Program-made: the position numbers and the translations under genes | Notes under the pieces: model-generated | Seen by the model: the letters and a program-made list of their open reading frames with translations, nothing else | The model's database searches: none | Told to the model about the DNA's origin: nothing | Source: DASPKS01 sp035628035 | GTDB taxonomy: Bacteria > Bacteroidota > Rhodothermia > Rhodothermales > Rubricoccaceae | Assembly: GCA_035628035.1 (NCBI GenBank) | Contig: DASPKS010000231.1 | Span: forward strand, 1 to 13,045 | Length of the DNA: 13,045 bases | Direction of reading: 5' to 3' | In this document: piece by piece, positions 1 to 7,031 of the stretch | How the letters are laid out: each line of letters opens with the position of its first letter | Position numbering within the stretch: position 1 is the first letter of the stretch

Positions 1-1
1 C

Positions 2-331
2 GCCGGCCGCCTCCTCATCGACGCGACCACGCCGGAGGTGAAGCGGAAGCTGCCTACGGCGCCGAAGTCGAACCCGAGCCATGGCGGCGCGGCGTCGAAC
101 CTCGACCCCGCAAAGGTGCTCGCCACCTACCACCAGCACACGGGCGACTACCTCGCGGCGATCCGCGAGGCAGATGGGGTTGACCTCGGCCGCATCAAAG
201 TGGGCTCGCCGTTCCTCCCGCTCGTGTCGTTCTCGCTCGGCGCCGTGTTCGAGGCGCTGGCCGGCCACAACCTCCGGCACATCGGGCAGGCCCGCCGTGT
301 GACGCAGGAGCCGGGGTTCCCCTGGGGCTGA
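2..331 (+). CDS. DinB-like (DinB/YfiT superfamily) protein, C-terminal part
   Basis: The reading frame is open from the left edge to the TGA at 329-331, so the 5' end lies outside the window and only the last 109 residues are visible. The C-terminal helix carries His-Asn-Leu-Arg-His-Ile-Gly-Gln, an HxxxH pair followed by GQARR. This matches the final metal-binding helix of DinB/YfiT-like four-helix-bundle proteins, where two histidines here and one earlier bind a divalent metal. Further histidines sit near the start of the visible part (Tyr-His-Gln-His). Members are often thiol-dependent transferases or have no known substrate, so no reaction can be assigned. An internal GTG at 38 could be mistaken for the start, but the frame is coding-like before it. 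Family assignment is fairly sure; function is unknown. Confidence 0.72.
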   Translation, partial: AGRLLIDATTPEVKRKLPTAPKSNPSHGGAASNLDPAKVLATYHQHTGDYLAAIREADGVDLGRIKVGSPFLPLVSFSLGAVFEALAGHNLRHIGQARRVTQEPGFPWG

Positions 332-347
332 GGATACCTCTGGGGCA

Positions 348-376
348 TTGTGAGGGATCGGGCGGCGCCCTATGTT
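348..376 (+). promoter_or_regulatory. Candidate promoter of the T9SS-sorted protein gene
   Basis: TTGTGA (348-353) and TATGTT (371-376) are separated by 17 bases, each matching 4 of 6 positions of the sigma-70-type -35 and -10 boxes. The spacing is ideal and the ATG at 405 lies 28 bases downstream of the -10 box. No Shine-Dalgarno sequence precedes the ATG. The 73-base gap to the preceding gene leaves room for little else. It is a consensus match only. Confidence 0.4.
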
Positions 377-404
377 GCGTTCGTTCTCGCAGCGCTGCCC
401 CTGA

Positions 405-2255
405 ATGCGGTACGCCCTCCTGCTTCTTCTTTTGGGGGCCGCCCTCGGCACGTCGGCGCAGACCCCCACGTGGGAGACGACAGCCTCCCTGGGCACCGGC
501 GGCACCGTCCGCTTCGTCGCCCCGGTCGGCGCCGACACGCTCGCGGTGCTGTTGGAGCGGGGCGACGGCTCCCGCGCCATCGCCCTCGTGGACCTCACCG
601 ACGGCGGCCTCCGCGAGGTGGCGCTCCCCGCCATTACCGGGGCGACGGTCCACGACTTCGCCGTGCGAGGCGGGCGGTACTACGCCGTGGCGAACGCCGA
701 CGTGGTGGCGTTCGACGGCGCGGGCGGGGAGGCGTGGCGGCACGCATGGTCGGCAGGAGCGGGAAGCGGGCTCGCGCTTGGGCCCGAGGGCGACGTGTAC
801 GCGCACCGCCTGATCCCGAACTGGACCGAGGTCGTCCGCCTCGATAGCGCGGGCGGAGTTGTATGGACATCGCTGCTGGCCCGCACCGGCGACCAGTTCA
901 ACTTCGTCCACGAGGGTCGGCTCGCCGAGCTCCCCTCCGGCCTCCTGTACACGGTTCGCTATCAGGTCCGTCCGGGGGGACCCGGGCAGGAGGCCGCGTT
1001 CTACAGCAAGACCGGCCACCTCGACCTCGCCACGGGCACTGCCGGGCCGATGCTGACGACCGGGACACGGATCGAAGAGGGCCGCACGGACCACGTGCTC
1101 AGCGCCTACCTGGGGTACTATACCAGCCTCCAGAATGGGTCGAGGCTCCCGGCGCTTTTGGTCATGCGGCATCGGCCCGATGGAAGCCAGGCGTGGACCT
1201 GGGACCGGCGCTGGCTCTGGGCGCGGAACCAGGACGCAGAGACGAGCCAGTACGACCTCCTCGACGTGCGCACCGAAGGCGACTCTATCTGGGTCGCGGT
1301 CTCCCCCGTGCTCCGGAACGAGAAGTTCCTCCACGTTGCGCTCCTCGATTCGTCCAACGGGGCCCGTGCGTGGGAGCGGACGTTGCGGGTGGGAGGGCAC
1401 GACCGCGTAGTGGGCGTCCGAGAAGATCGGCAGGGGGGGGCTTTCGTTCTCTCGAAAGACGCCGCACCGGCGCTCTACCACTTCAGCCACGCGGGGGCGC
1501 TTCATGGGCGGGCAGTGTATCCCGATGCCACGCCGGTCGCACTCACCCCCGCTCCCGATGGGGCGCCGGTGCTCTCGCTCGTGCGCGCCTCGACCAGTGA
1601 GGCGGTCGTCGTCCGCTACGACACGCTGGCCCGGGCCCCCTGGCTCGACCGGTACCCAGAGCACCGAACGTGGAACGTGCGGCGGGGGGAGAGCGAGACC
1701 GACTCCGTCCGCCTCTTCAACCGAGGTACGGCACCCCTCCAGCTCTCTTCTATCGTCCTGGGGGGCAATGGGAGCGTGTGCTCCTACCTCGGGCTCGAAA
1801 TCACGGGGGGTGGGGGGGGCCGCACCGTCGAAGCGGGGGACTCGACGTCGGTGATACTCACCTTCGCTCCGCCCTCCTCGCCCCACTGGGGGTACGGCCC
1901 ATGCTGGTTGCGGATTGAGAGCGACGCCGGTACGGCTTACGTCGCGTTCGACCTCGAGGCGCCGCCTGCTACCGCGAGCGAGGACACCCCACCGGTGCCG
2001 AGGTTAACCGTGACTGGATCGAACCCGGTCCACGCCACGGCCGCCCTTCGGGTTGTGTTGCCCGCGCCCGGGCCGGCCCGCCTCGCCGTGTACGACGTGC
2101 TCGGGCGGGAGGTGGCTGTCCTCGCCCAGGGGATGTATGCGGCAGGCACCCACGAACTCCTATTCGACACCTCGACGCTTCCTTCAGGGGCGTACTTCGT
2201 CCGCGCCGAGGCCGGCGGGGTCGCGGTCACACGCCCGCTCACGGTCGTCCGCTAA
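405..2255 (+). CDS. Secreted propeller-like protein with Ig-like (Hydin/ASPM-type) domain and T9SS type A sorting domain
   Basis: 616 residues. Residues 1-19 form a signal peptide (Met-Arg, a run of leucines, then Thr-Ser-Ala-Gln), which fixes the start at the ATG at 405. Residues of about 25-410 are repeated beta strands with WxxxL/V, GxxWxxxW and LDxxxG motifs resembling a PQQ-like or WD-type propeller. Residues of about 420-520 look like an Ig-fold Hydin/ASPM-SPD-2 domain (Val-Arg-Leu-Phe-Asn-Arg-Gly-Thr-Ala-Pro-Leu-Gln), the kind often found before surface anchors. Residues 534-616 form a type A sorting domain: SNPV near its start, then VYDVLGREV, the L-P-S-G-A-Y-F-V-R strand and a terminal TVVR. 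In T9SS bacteria this tail directs export across the outer membrane and surface attachment. The only cysteines are Cys459 and Cys500, both in the Ig-like domain and probably disulfide-bonded. No enzyme motif is seen; the cargo role is unknown. Confidence 0.85.
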   Translation: MRYALLLLLLGAALGTSAQTPTWETTASLGTGGTVRFVAPVGADTLAVLLERGDGSRAIALVDLTDGGLREVALPAITGATVHDFAVRGGRYYAVANADVVAFDGAGGEAWRHAWSAGAGSGLALGPEGDVYAHRLIPNWTEVVRLDSAGGVVWTSLLARTGDQFNFVHEGRLAELPSGLLYTVRYQVRPGGPGQEAAFYSKTGHLDLATGTAGPMLTTGTRIEEGRTDHVLSAYLGYYTSLQNGSRLPALLVMRHRPDGSQAWTWDRRWLWARNQDAETSQYDLLDVRTEGDSIWVAVSPVLRNEKFLHVALLDSSNGARAWERTLRVGGHDRVVGVREDRQGGAFVLSKDAAPALYHFSHAGALHGRAVYPDATPVALTPAPDGAPVLSLVRASTSEAVVVRYDTLARAPWLDRYPEHRTWNVRRGESETDSVRLFNRGTAPLQLSSIVLGGNGSVCSYLGLEITGGGGGRTVEAGDSTSVILTFAPPSSPHWGYGPCWLRIESDAGTAYVAFDLEAPPATASEDTPPVPRLTVTGSNPVHATAALRVVLPAPGPARLAVYDVLGREVAVLAQGMYAAGTHELLFDTSTLPSGAYFVRAEAGGVAVTRPLTVVR

Positions 2256-2263
2256 CGTCGTTC

Positions 2264-5200
2264 TTACTCCAGCATCTCGCGGAGGAGCGCGCGCCAGCTC
2301 GCGAACTGCGTCTCGTAGCTGAGCCCCACCCCGTAGGCGCCGTAGGGCGTCGTCCCCACGCCGGCGCCGCCGAGGAGCTCGCTCTCGCGGCGGTAGAACA
2401 CCTCCAAGGACACGTCGGGCGTGAGGCGGACCTCGACGCCCACGCGGCCCTGCAGCGCGTCAGTCCCGGAGACCGTTTCGAGCTGCTGGTACACCCCCTC
2501 GCCCCGGATGACGAGGCGCTCATCGAGGAAGCGGAGCGCCACGCCGTACGTCACGTCGAACGCGTTCAGCCCGCCCTCTAGGTCCGTCGGCTGCACGTCG
2601 AACAGCACCTCGACGTGCTCGGAGGCGAGGGCCTGGTTGAGGAACAGGTTGAGCCGCGTCGAGACGAGCTGGGAGAGCGACGTGAACAGCAGCTCGTCGG
2701 CGGCGCCGGCCAGCGTCTCGCCGCTCGTGGCGGCATTCTCGACAGGGGCCAGAAGGAACGTACCGGTGAGGAGCACGCTCGTGGCGTAGATGGCCTGCCG
2801 GTCGGGGTCGTTGAGGAGCGGCCGGAGCACCTCGGCGGCGGCCGAGCGGCTCGCGCGGGGGTCGGCGTCGAGGTCGATGCGGAGGCCGACGAGGGGGGCC
2901 GAGAGCCTACCGGCTACGTCGGCGCGGAGGACGAGCGGGACGCGCTGGCGCTCGGCGCCCGGCACGTTCAGCCCGGCCAGGCTCGCCCGCGTCCGGTACG
3001 AGGCCGTGAGGTCGAGCCGCGCATCGACGGGGTCGCCCTCCCACGTGAGCGTGCCGCCAGGCTCAATGAGGAACCGCCGCGTGAACACCTCGCCCGCCGT
3101 GAAGAGGTACGCGCCGCCGGAAGCGGTGAACTGCCCGAACGTTTGGAACTCGCCCCCGTGGCGGACGAGCTGGAGCTGCGCACGCCCCCGCGCCGTGATC
3201 ACGTCGCCGATGAGCGGGTCGAACACGAGGTGGACCGTCGAGCCGGGCGGCGCCGTCAGGCTGAGGTCCATCTCCAGCCCCTCGGTAAAGGACCGCTCGG
3301 CCGTCGGCCGCCGCCCGACGACGCTCTGGCGCACCTGCCGCTCGGGGATGCGCCCCAGCGAGTCGGCGTAGACGAGGAAGCCGCGGTCGGCCGCTGCGCC
3401 CTCGGCCGTGATGGGGATGAACAGCTCACTGTCCTCGGTCGTGACGACGTCGGTGGAGCGGAGGCGCACGCGGTCCACCGGGCCCTCCACGCCGACCGTC
3501 CCGCTCGCGCGGAGGTGCCCGTAGAAGGGGAGGGTGGACGACGCCGCCACGTCGATGACCTCGACTTCGTTCAGCACCCCCTCGAAGCCGAGCGAGAAGT
3601 AGCGGTACTCGTTGAACAGCACGCTCCCGGTGAAGGTGGCCGTCCCACCGCGCTTGTCGATGAACCGGCTCTCGAGGAGGTGGACCCCCTCGCGGTCTAC
3701 GCGGAGGCGGCCCTCCCCGCCGAAGCGGAGGTTGAACTCCGGAACCGCGGCGGACACGTATTGCGCCTCCAGGTCGGCCTCGAACACCGGGCGGCTGAAC
3801 GAGCCGCCGATCTGGCCCGTCCCGCTCAGGAAGCCGGAAGCGTCCGCGATGACGGCCGGAAAGAGCAGGTCGAAGAAGAAGAGGTCGGCGCGGCGTACGT
3901 CTAGCTGCAGGTCGAGCGCACCGGGGTCGCGGCGCCCTCCCGCGTCGCGGCCGGGGAATCGAACGGTGCCTTCGGCGTGGAGGTCGTTGCGCTCCACGCG
4001 GAGCGTGGCACCCCGGTCGCTCTTGACCGGCTCCAGGTGCACCTCCACCGCGACGCCTTCGCGGCCAGGCACGAACTGGCTCGTGGCGGTGAGCTCCCCC
4101 ACCAGGCGATCCCCGAGCGTGAGCTGCCCGATGGTAGCCGCGCCCGTGATCTCGGGCCGGCCGAGCACCGCCACCGCCGCGAGCTGCGCGTCGATCCGCC
4201 CGCCCGGCAGCGCGCCGAACGGACGCACGCGGGCTGCCTCGGCGATCTCGGCGAGGTCCACCCCGCGTACGTCGGCGAAGAGGGTATCGGTGCGGGAGGC
4301 GGAGACCTGCCCGCGTAAGGCGATCTCCTGGGGCGTGCCATGCTCGCCCGCGCGAACGAGCGTGAGGCCGTCGATCTGGACGCCGTCCGACTGGAGCAGG
4401 ACGGCGCCCCGTCCACGACTCGTGAGTGTGAGGCCCGCCGCTGCGAGGCGCACCTCGTCGAGGGTGAGCCGGACGGACCGATCGAGGGAGTCGATCTCGG
4501 CCCGGAGCGAGATCCCAGACCCCGTGGTGGGGTCGGTCGGCGCTGAGAGCGTGACATGGCCCTCGTGCCCGGCGACAGCCAGCGCGAGGACGGGTGCAAC
4601 GAAGCGGAGCCCACCAAGGCGGAGCGAGTCAGCCCGGGCGTCGACGTTGAGTTCCACTCCATCGGTGTGGCGGCCCGCCCGGAGGGCGAGGCGGGCTTCT
4701 ACGTGCCGCGCTTCAGCGTTGGAGGTCGCGAACCGGGGCATCGCCACGTCGCCGGAGGCGTCGAGCGTGTCGCCGCCGGCGAGCCCGGAGAGGGAAAGGG
4801 TGGTGCCGGGGGTGAGGTCAGGGAGCGCGCCGAGCAGGACGCGCAGCCGGTCGGGCTGGTGTACCTCCATCTCGAACGCGAACGCGCGGGGTGGGGCGGA
4901 GGACCGCCGGGGCACCGGCGCGGTCGTCGGGCGCATCGGCCAGCGCTGGGCGAGGGTGGCCCCCCACTGTCGTCCGAGCGCGAGCGCTTCCAGCGTCGGC
5001 ACGTCGCCATCCAGACGGACGGTAAGGGCCTCCGTCGTCAGCGCGAGACGGGGACCCGCGCGGCCGGGCGGCGAGAGCGAGAGGCGGGCCTCGCCGAGGG
5101 GGAGCGCGTGCCAGCGCCCGGCGGCGTCGGTCACCTCGGCCCGGTCGAACGTACCCTCCACCTCGGCCACAAGGGACGCGGCGGACGCGCCGGTTGCCAC

Positions 5201-6835
5201 GAGGCGCAGCGGCCCGCTCACGCGCGTAGCGGGGGCCTCAGGGAGCAGCTGGCGAAGGTCGAAGTCTCGCGCTACCCCCTCGAAGGAAAGCGCGGGTGCG
5301 TCTGGTGAGGACCGATCTACCCCCATGTGGCCTCGGAGCTGGCTCGGTCCCTGCCGGAGCGCGACCACCGCGTCGAGGCGGTCGCCGGTCCAGCGGCCCT
5401 CCGCGGCCAGCGAGTCGGCTTCGCGCCCGGCGAACGCTGAGGAGCCCAGCGCGATCTGGAAGTCCACGCCGCCTGCCGACGGACTCGCCTCGACGGGGGC
5501 GATCCCGACGTACCCGTTGAGCCGCCCGACGAGGGCCGGGTTGCCGGTGAGCGCGGCCGGGTCGAACTCCCTCGTCTGGCCTTCCACGCGATAGCGGAGT
5601 GCCGCGCCAGGGACGAGCCGCAGTGCGAGCTGTCCCTCGAACCCGCCCGCGTCGGTAGCGAGGCGGAGGTCGCTGTCGAGGTGCACGACCAAGCCCGCCG
5701 GCGACCTACGGAGGCTGCCGGCGAGGGCACCTCCCAGCTCCACCGTGCCGAGGCGGGCAAGGGGTTCCGGCAGGGACAGCGGGAGGAGGGTCGTGAGGTC
5801 CTCGGCGTGGAGGGTGCTGGGGTCGAGCTCGAAGGCGACGGCGGCGGAGTCGGGCAGCCCGCTCACGCGTCCGCTTCCCCGTAGCCGCGACGCCCCGTGC
5901 GCGAGGTCGAGACCGACGAGGTCGAATTCCGCAAGAGAACCACTCGCGCGGCCGGCGAGGTCGAGGTCGGCGGCCAGTGGCGACGATGGGACGAAGGCGC
6001 GCACCTCGCGGGCATCGAGGTGAGAGGGGCGGAGGTGTACGCGGAGGTCGAGGTCCCGCGCGGGGCCGCTGAGTCCGCCCAAGACGAGTTGGCCCGCGAG
6101 GCGCGTCCGATCCGTTGCGAGGCGGACGTGCTCGGCGACCACGCGTCCCTCTTCTAAGAACAGCTCCCCTTCGAGCATGCGGACGCGGATGCCTTGATCC
6201 GGCAGGCCACCCCGGAAGTCGCGCACGACGACGCGCTTCTCGTCCGGGCTCCAGTCCAGCGCGAGGCGGGCGTCGAGGTCGGTAAGGAGGGCGTCGGTGA
6301 AGTCGAACAGGCCGCCATTGCGGACGATCGCGGGCGCGGCTCCTCGGCGGCTCGTCCGCACCTCGCCGTCAGCGATCTCTACCGTCGTCAGGCGCAGCGA
6401 TAGGGGGCGGGCCGGGCCCAAGCGCGAGCGGCGGGGGCGGAATACCTCGGCGAGGTTCCAGCGCCCGTCGGCGTGGCGGAGGAGAGCGAGGCGGGGCCGG
6501 TGGAGGACGAGGCGGCTCGCGACAAAGGCGCGCGTGAAGAGGGCCCGCCAGGTGGGCCAGAGGTCCACCGAGTCGGCCGAGAGGACGAGCTGGCCGGCGG
6601 GGTCGTAGAGCCGCACGTCGCGGGCGTGGAGCTCGCCGACGAGGGAGCCCCGGAGGTACCCGATGGCGAGCCGCCCCTGGAACCGCTGGGCGAACGAGCG
6701 CTCGGCCTGGGCACGCAGCGCGTCGCGCCCTACCTCGGTGCGCGTGAGCCCGAAGAAGAGGACCACGCCGAGCAGCGCCGCGAGGAGCGCCGCCCGAACA
6801 GCGTACGCAGGGAGGACGAGCAGACGGCGGGGCAC
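2264..6835 (-). CDS. tamB: TamB-family translocation and assembly module / AsmA-like lipid-transfer protein
   Basis: 1523 residues from a GTG at 6835. An N-terminal membrane helix (about residues 9-30) is followed by more than 1400 residues of amphipathic beta strand, and the last 400 or so match the TamB C-terminal (DUF490) domain: GxGxxGG repeats, Leu-Thr-Trp-Glu-Gly-Asp-Pro, LxASYRTRASLAGL, and a final beta segment with YGVALRFLDERLVIRGEGVYQQ-like character. TamB proteins form a hydrophobic groove across the periplasm, aiding outer-membrane protein assembly or phospholipid transport. The frame stays open to a GTG at 6916 (1550 residues), but those extra 27 residues are not hydrophobic or TamB-like and hold two cysteines, whereas I find none in the remaining 1523, so the shorter start is preferred. 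No TamA/TamL-type barrel gene is adjacent. The gene converges on the upstream T9SS gene with 8 bases between stops. Family is confident; start is moderately sure. Confidence 0.9.
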   Translation of the reverse strand: MPRRLLVLPAYAVRAALLAALLGVVLFFGLTRTEVGRDALRAQAERSFAQRFQGRLAIGYLRGSLVGELHARDVRLYDPAGQLVLSADSVDLWPTWRALFTRAFVASRLVLHRPRLALLRHADGRWNLAEVFRPRRSRLGPARPLSLRLTTVEIADGEVRTSRRGAAPAIVRNGGLFDFTDALLTDLDARLALDWSPDEKRVVVRDFRGGLPDQGIRVRMLEGELFLEEGRVVAEHVRLATDRTRLAGQLVLGGLSGPARDLDLRVHLRPSHLDAREVRAFVPSSPLAADLDLAGRASGSLAEFDLVGLDLAHGASRLRGSGRVSGLPDSAAVAFELDPSTLHAEDLTTLLPLSLPEPLARLGTVELGGALAGSLRRSPAGLVVHLDSDLRLATDAGGFEGQLALRLVPGAALRYRVEGQTREFDPAALTGNPALVGRLNGYVGIAPVEASPSAGGVDFQIALGSSAFAGREADSLAAEGRWTGDRLDAVVALRQGPSQLRGHMGVDRSSPDAPALSFEGVARDFDLRQLLPEAPATRVSGPLRLVATGASAASLVAEVEGTFDRAEVTDAAGRWHALPLGEARLSLSPPGRAGPRLALTTEALTVRLDGDVPTLEALALGRQWGATLAQRWPMRPTTAPVPRRSSAPPRAFAFEMEVHQPDRLRVLLGALPDLTPGTTLSLSGLAGGDTLDASGDVAMPRFATSNAEARHVEARLALRAGRHTDGVELNVDARADSLRLGGLRFVAPVLALAVAGHEGHVTLSAPTDPTTGSGISLRAEIDSLDRSVRLTLDEVRLAAAGLTLTSRGRGAVLLQSDGVQIDGLTLVRAGEHGTPQEIALRGQVSASRTDTLFADVRGVDLAEIAEAARVRPFGALPGGRIDAQLAAVAVLGRPEITGAATIGQLTLGDRLVGELTATSQFVPGREGVAVEVHLEPVKSDRGATLRVERNDLHAEGTVRFPGRDAGGRRDPGALDLQLDVRRADLFFFDLLFPAVIADASGFLSGTGQIGGSFSRPVFEADLEAQYVSAAVPEFNLRFGGEGRLRVDREGVHLLESRFIDKRGGTATFTGSVLFNEYRYFSLGFEGVLNEVEVIDVAASSTLPFYGHLRASGTVGVEGPVDRVRLRSTDVVTTEDSELFIPITAEGAAADRGFLVYADSLGRIPERQVRQSVVGRRPTAERSFTEGLEMDLSLTAPPGSTVHLVFDPLIGDVITARGRAQLQLVRHGGEFQTFGQFTASGGAYLFTAGEVFTRRFLIEPGGTLTWEGDPVDARLDLTASYRTRASLAGLNVPGAERQRVPLVLRADVAGRLSAPLVGLRIDLDADPRASRSAAAEVLRPLLNDPDRQAIYATSVLLTGTFLLAPVENAATSGETLAGAADELLFTSLSQLVSTRLNLFLNQALASEHVEVLFDVQPTDLEGGLNAFDVTYGVALRFLDERLVIRGEGVYQQLETVSGTDALQGRVGVEVRLTPDVSLEVFYRRESELLGGAGVGTTPYGAYGVGLSYETQFASWRALLREMLE

Positions 6836-7031
6836 GATACAAGCAGGGGCGCCGACGGACGATAACCCCGGCGCGGGCCTGCCCTCCACCCGACAACCTT
6901 CACGCGGGGCGGCCACCGCAGGGGCCTACTTTACTCGCGCCGTCTCCCGGCGCCGTCACACGGGGGATACGAAAGGGCCTCCTCCGCGTGTTAGTTTCTT
7001 AGCATCGCCGATGCGCCCCTGTCCTAAAACC
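6836..7031. promoter_or_regulatory. Divergent intergenic region between tamB and dsbD
   Basis: About 196 bases separate the GTG of the minus-strand tamB from the ATG of dsbD, so promoters for both genes should lie here. On the plus strand TACTTTAC (near 6928) and TTAGTTTC (near 6991) loosely resemble the Bacteroidota -7 element TAnnTTTG, but neither has a convincing -33 partner. A short GCGCCG/CGGCGC hairpin with a 5-base loop lies near 6937-6953. Nothing here identifies a regulator. Confidence 0.35.

Noticed and set aside
389..398. Short palindrome GCAGCGCTGC before the ATG at 405
   Set aside because: A 10-base palindrome is common by chance in GC-rich DNA, with no second copy or known operator.
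195..1886. 563-residue open frame on the minus strand
   Set aside because: It lies antisense to the T9SS-sorted gene. The residue make-up is rich in Arg, Gly, Glu and Pro with no fold-like pattern, as expected of a shadow frame in GC-rich DNA.
2615..3904. 429-residue plus-strand open frame inside tamB
   Set aside because: Antisense to a confident TamB protein; composition is Arg/Glu/Gly-rich and has no motif.
3612..5594. 660-residue plus-strand open frame inside tamB
   Set aside because: Antisense shadow, Ser/Arg/Pro-rich, with no recognisable domain; tamB coding signal is far stronger.
6663..7031. Upstream extension of the dsbD frame
   Set aside because: It overlaps the tamB start and is not hydrophobic; a clear signal peptide begins at the ATG at 7032.
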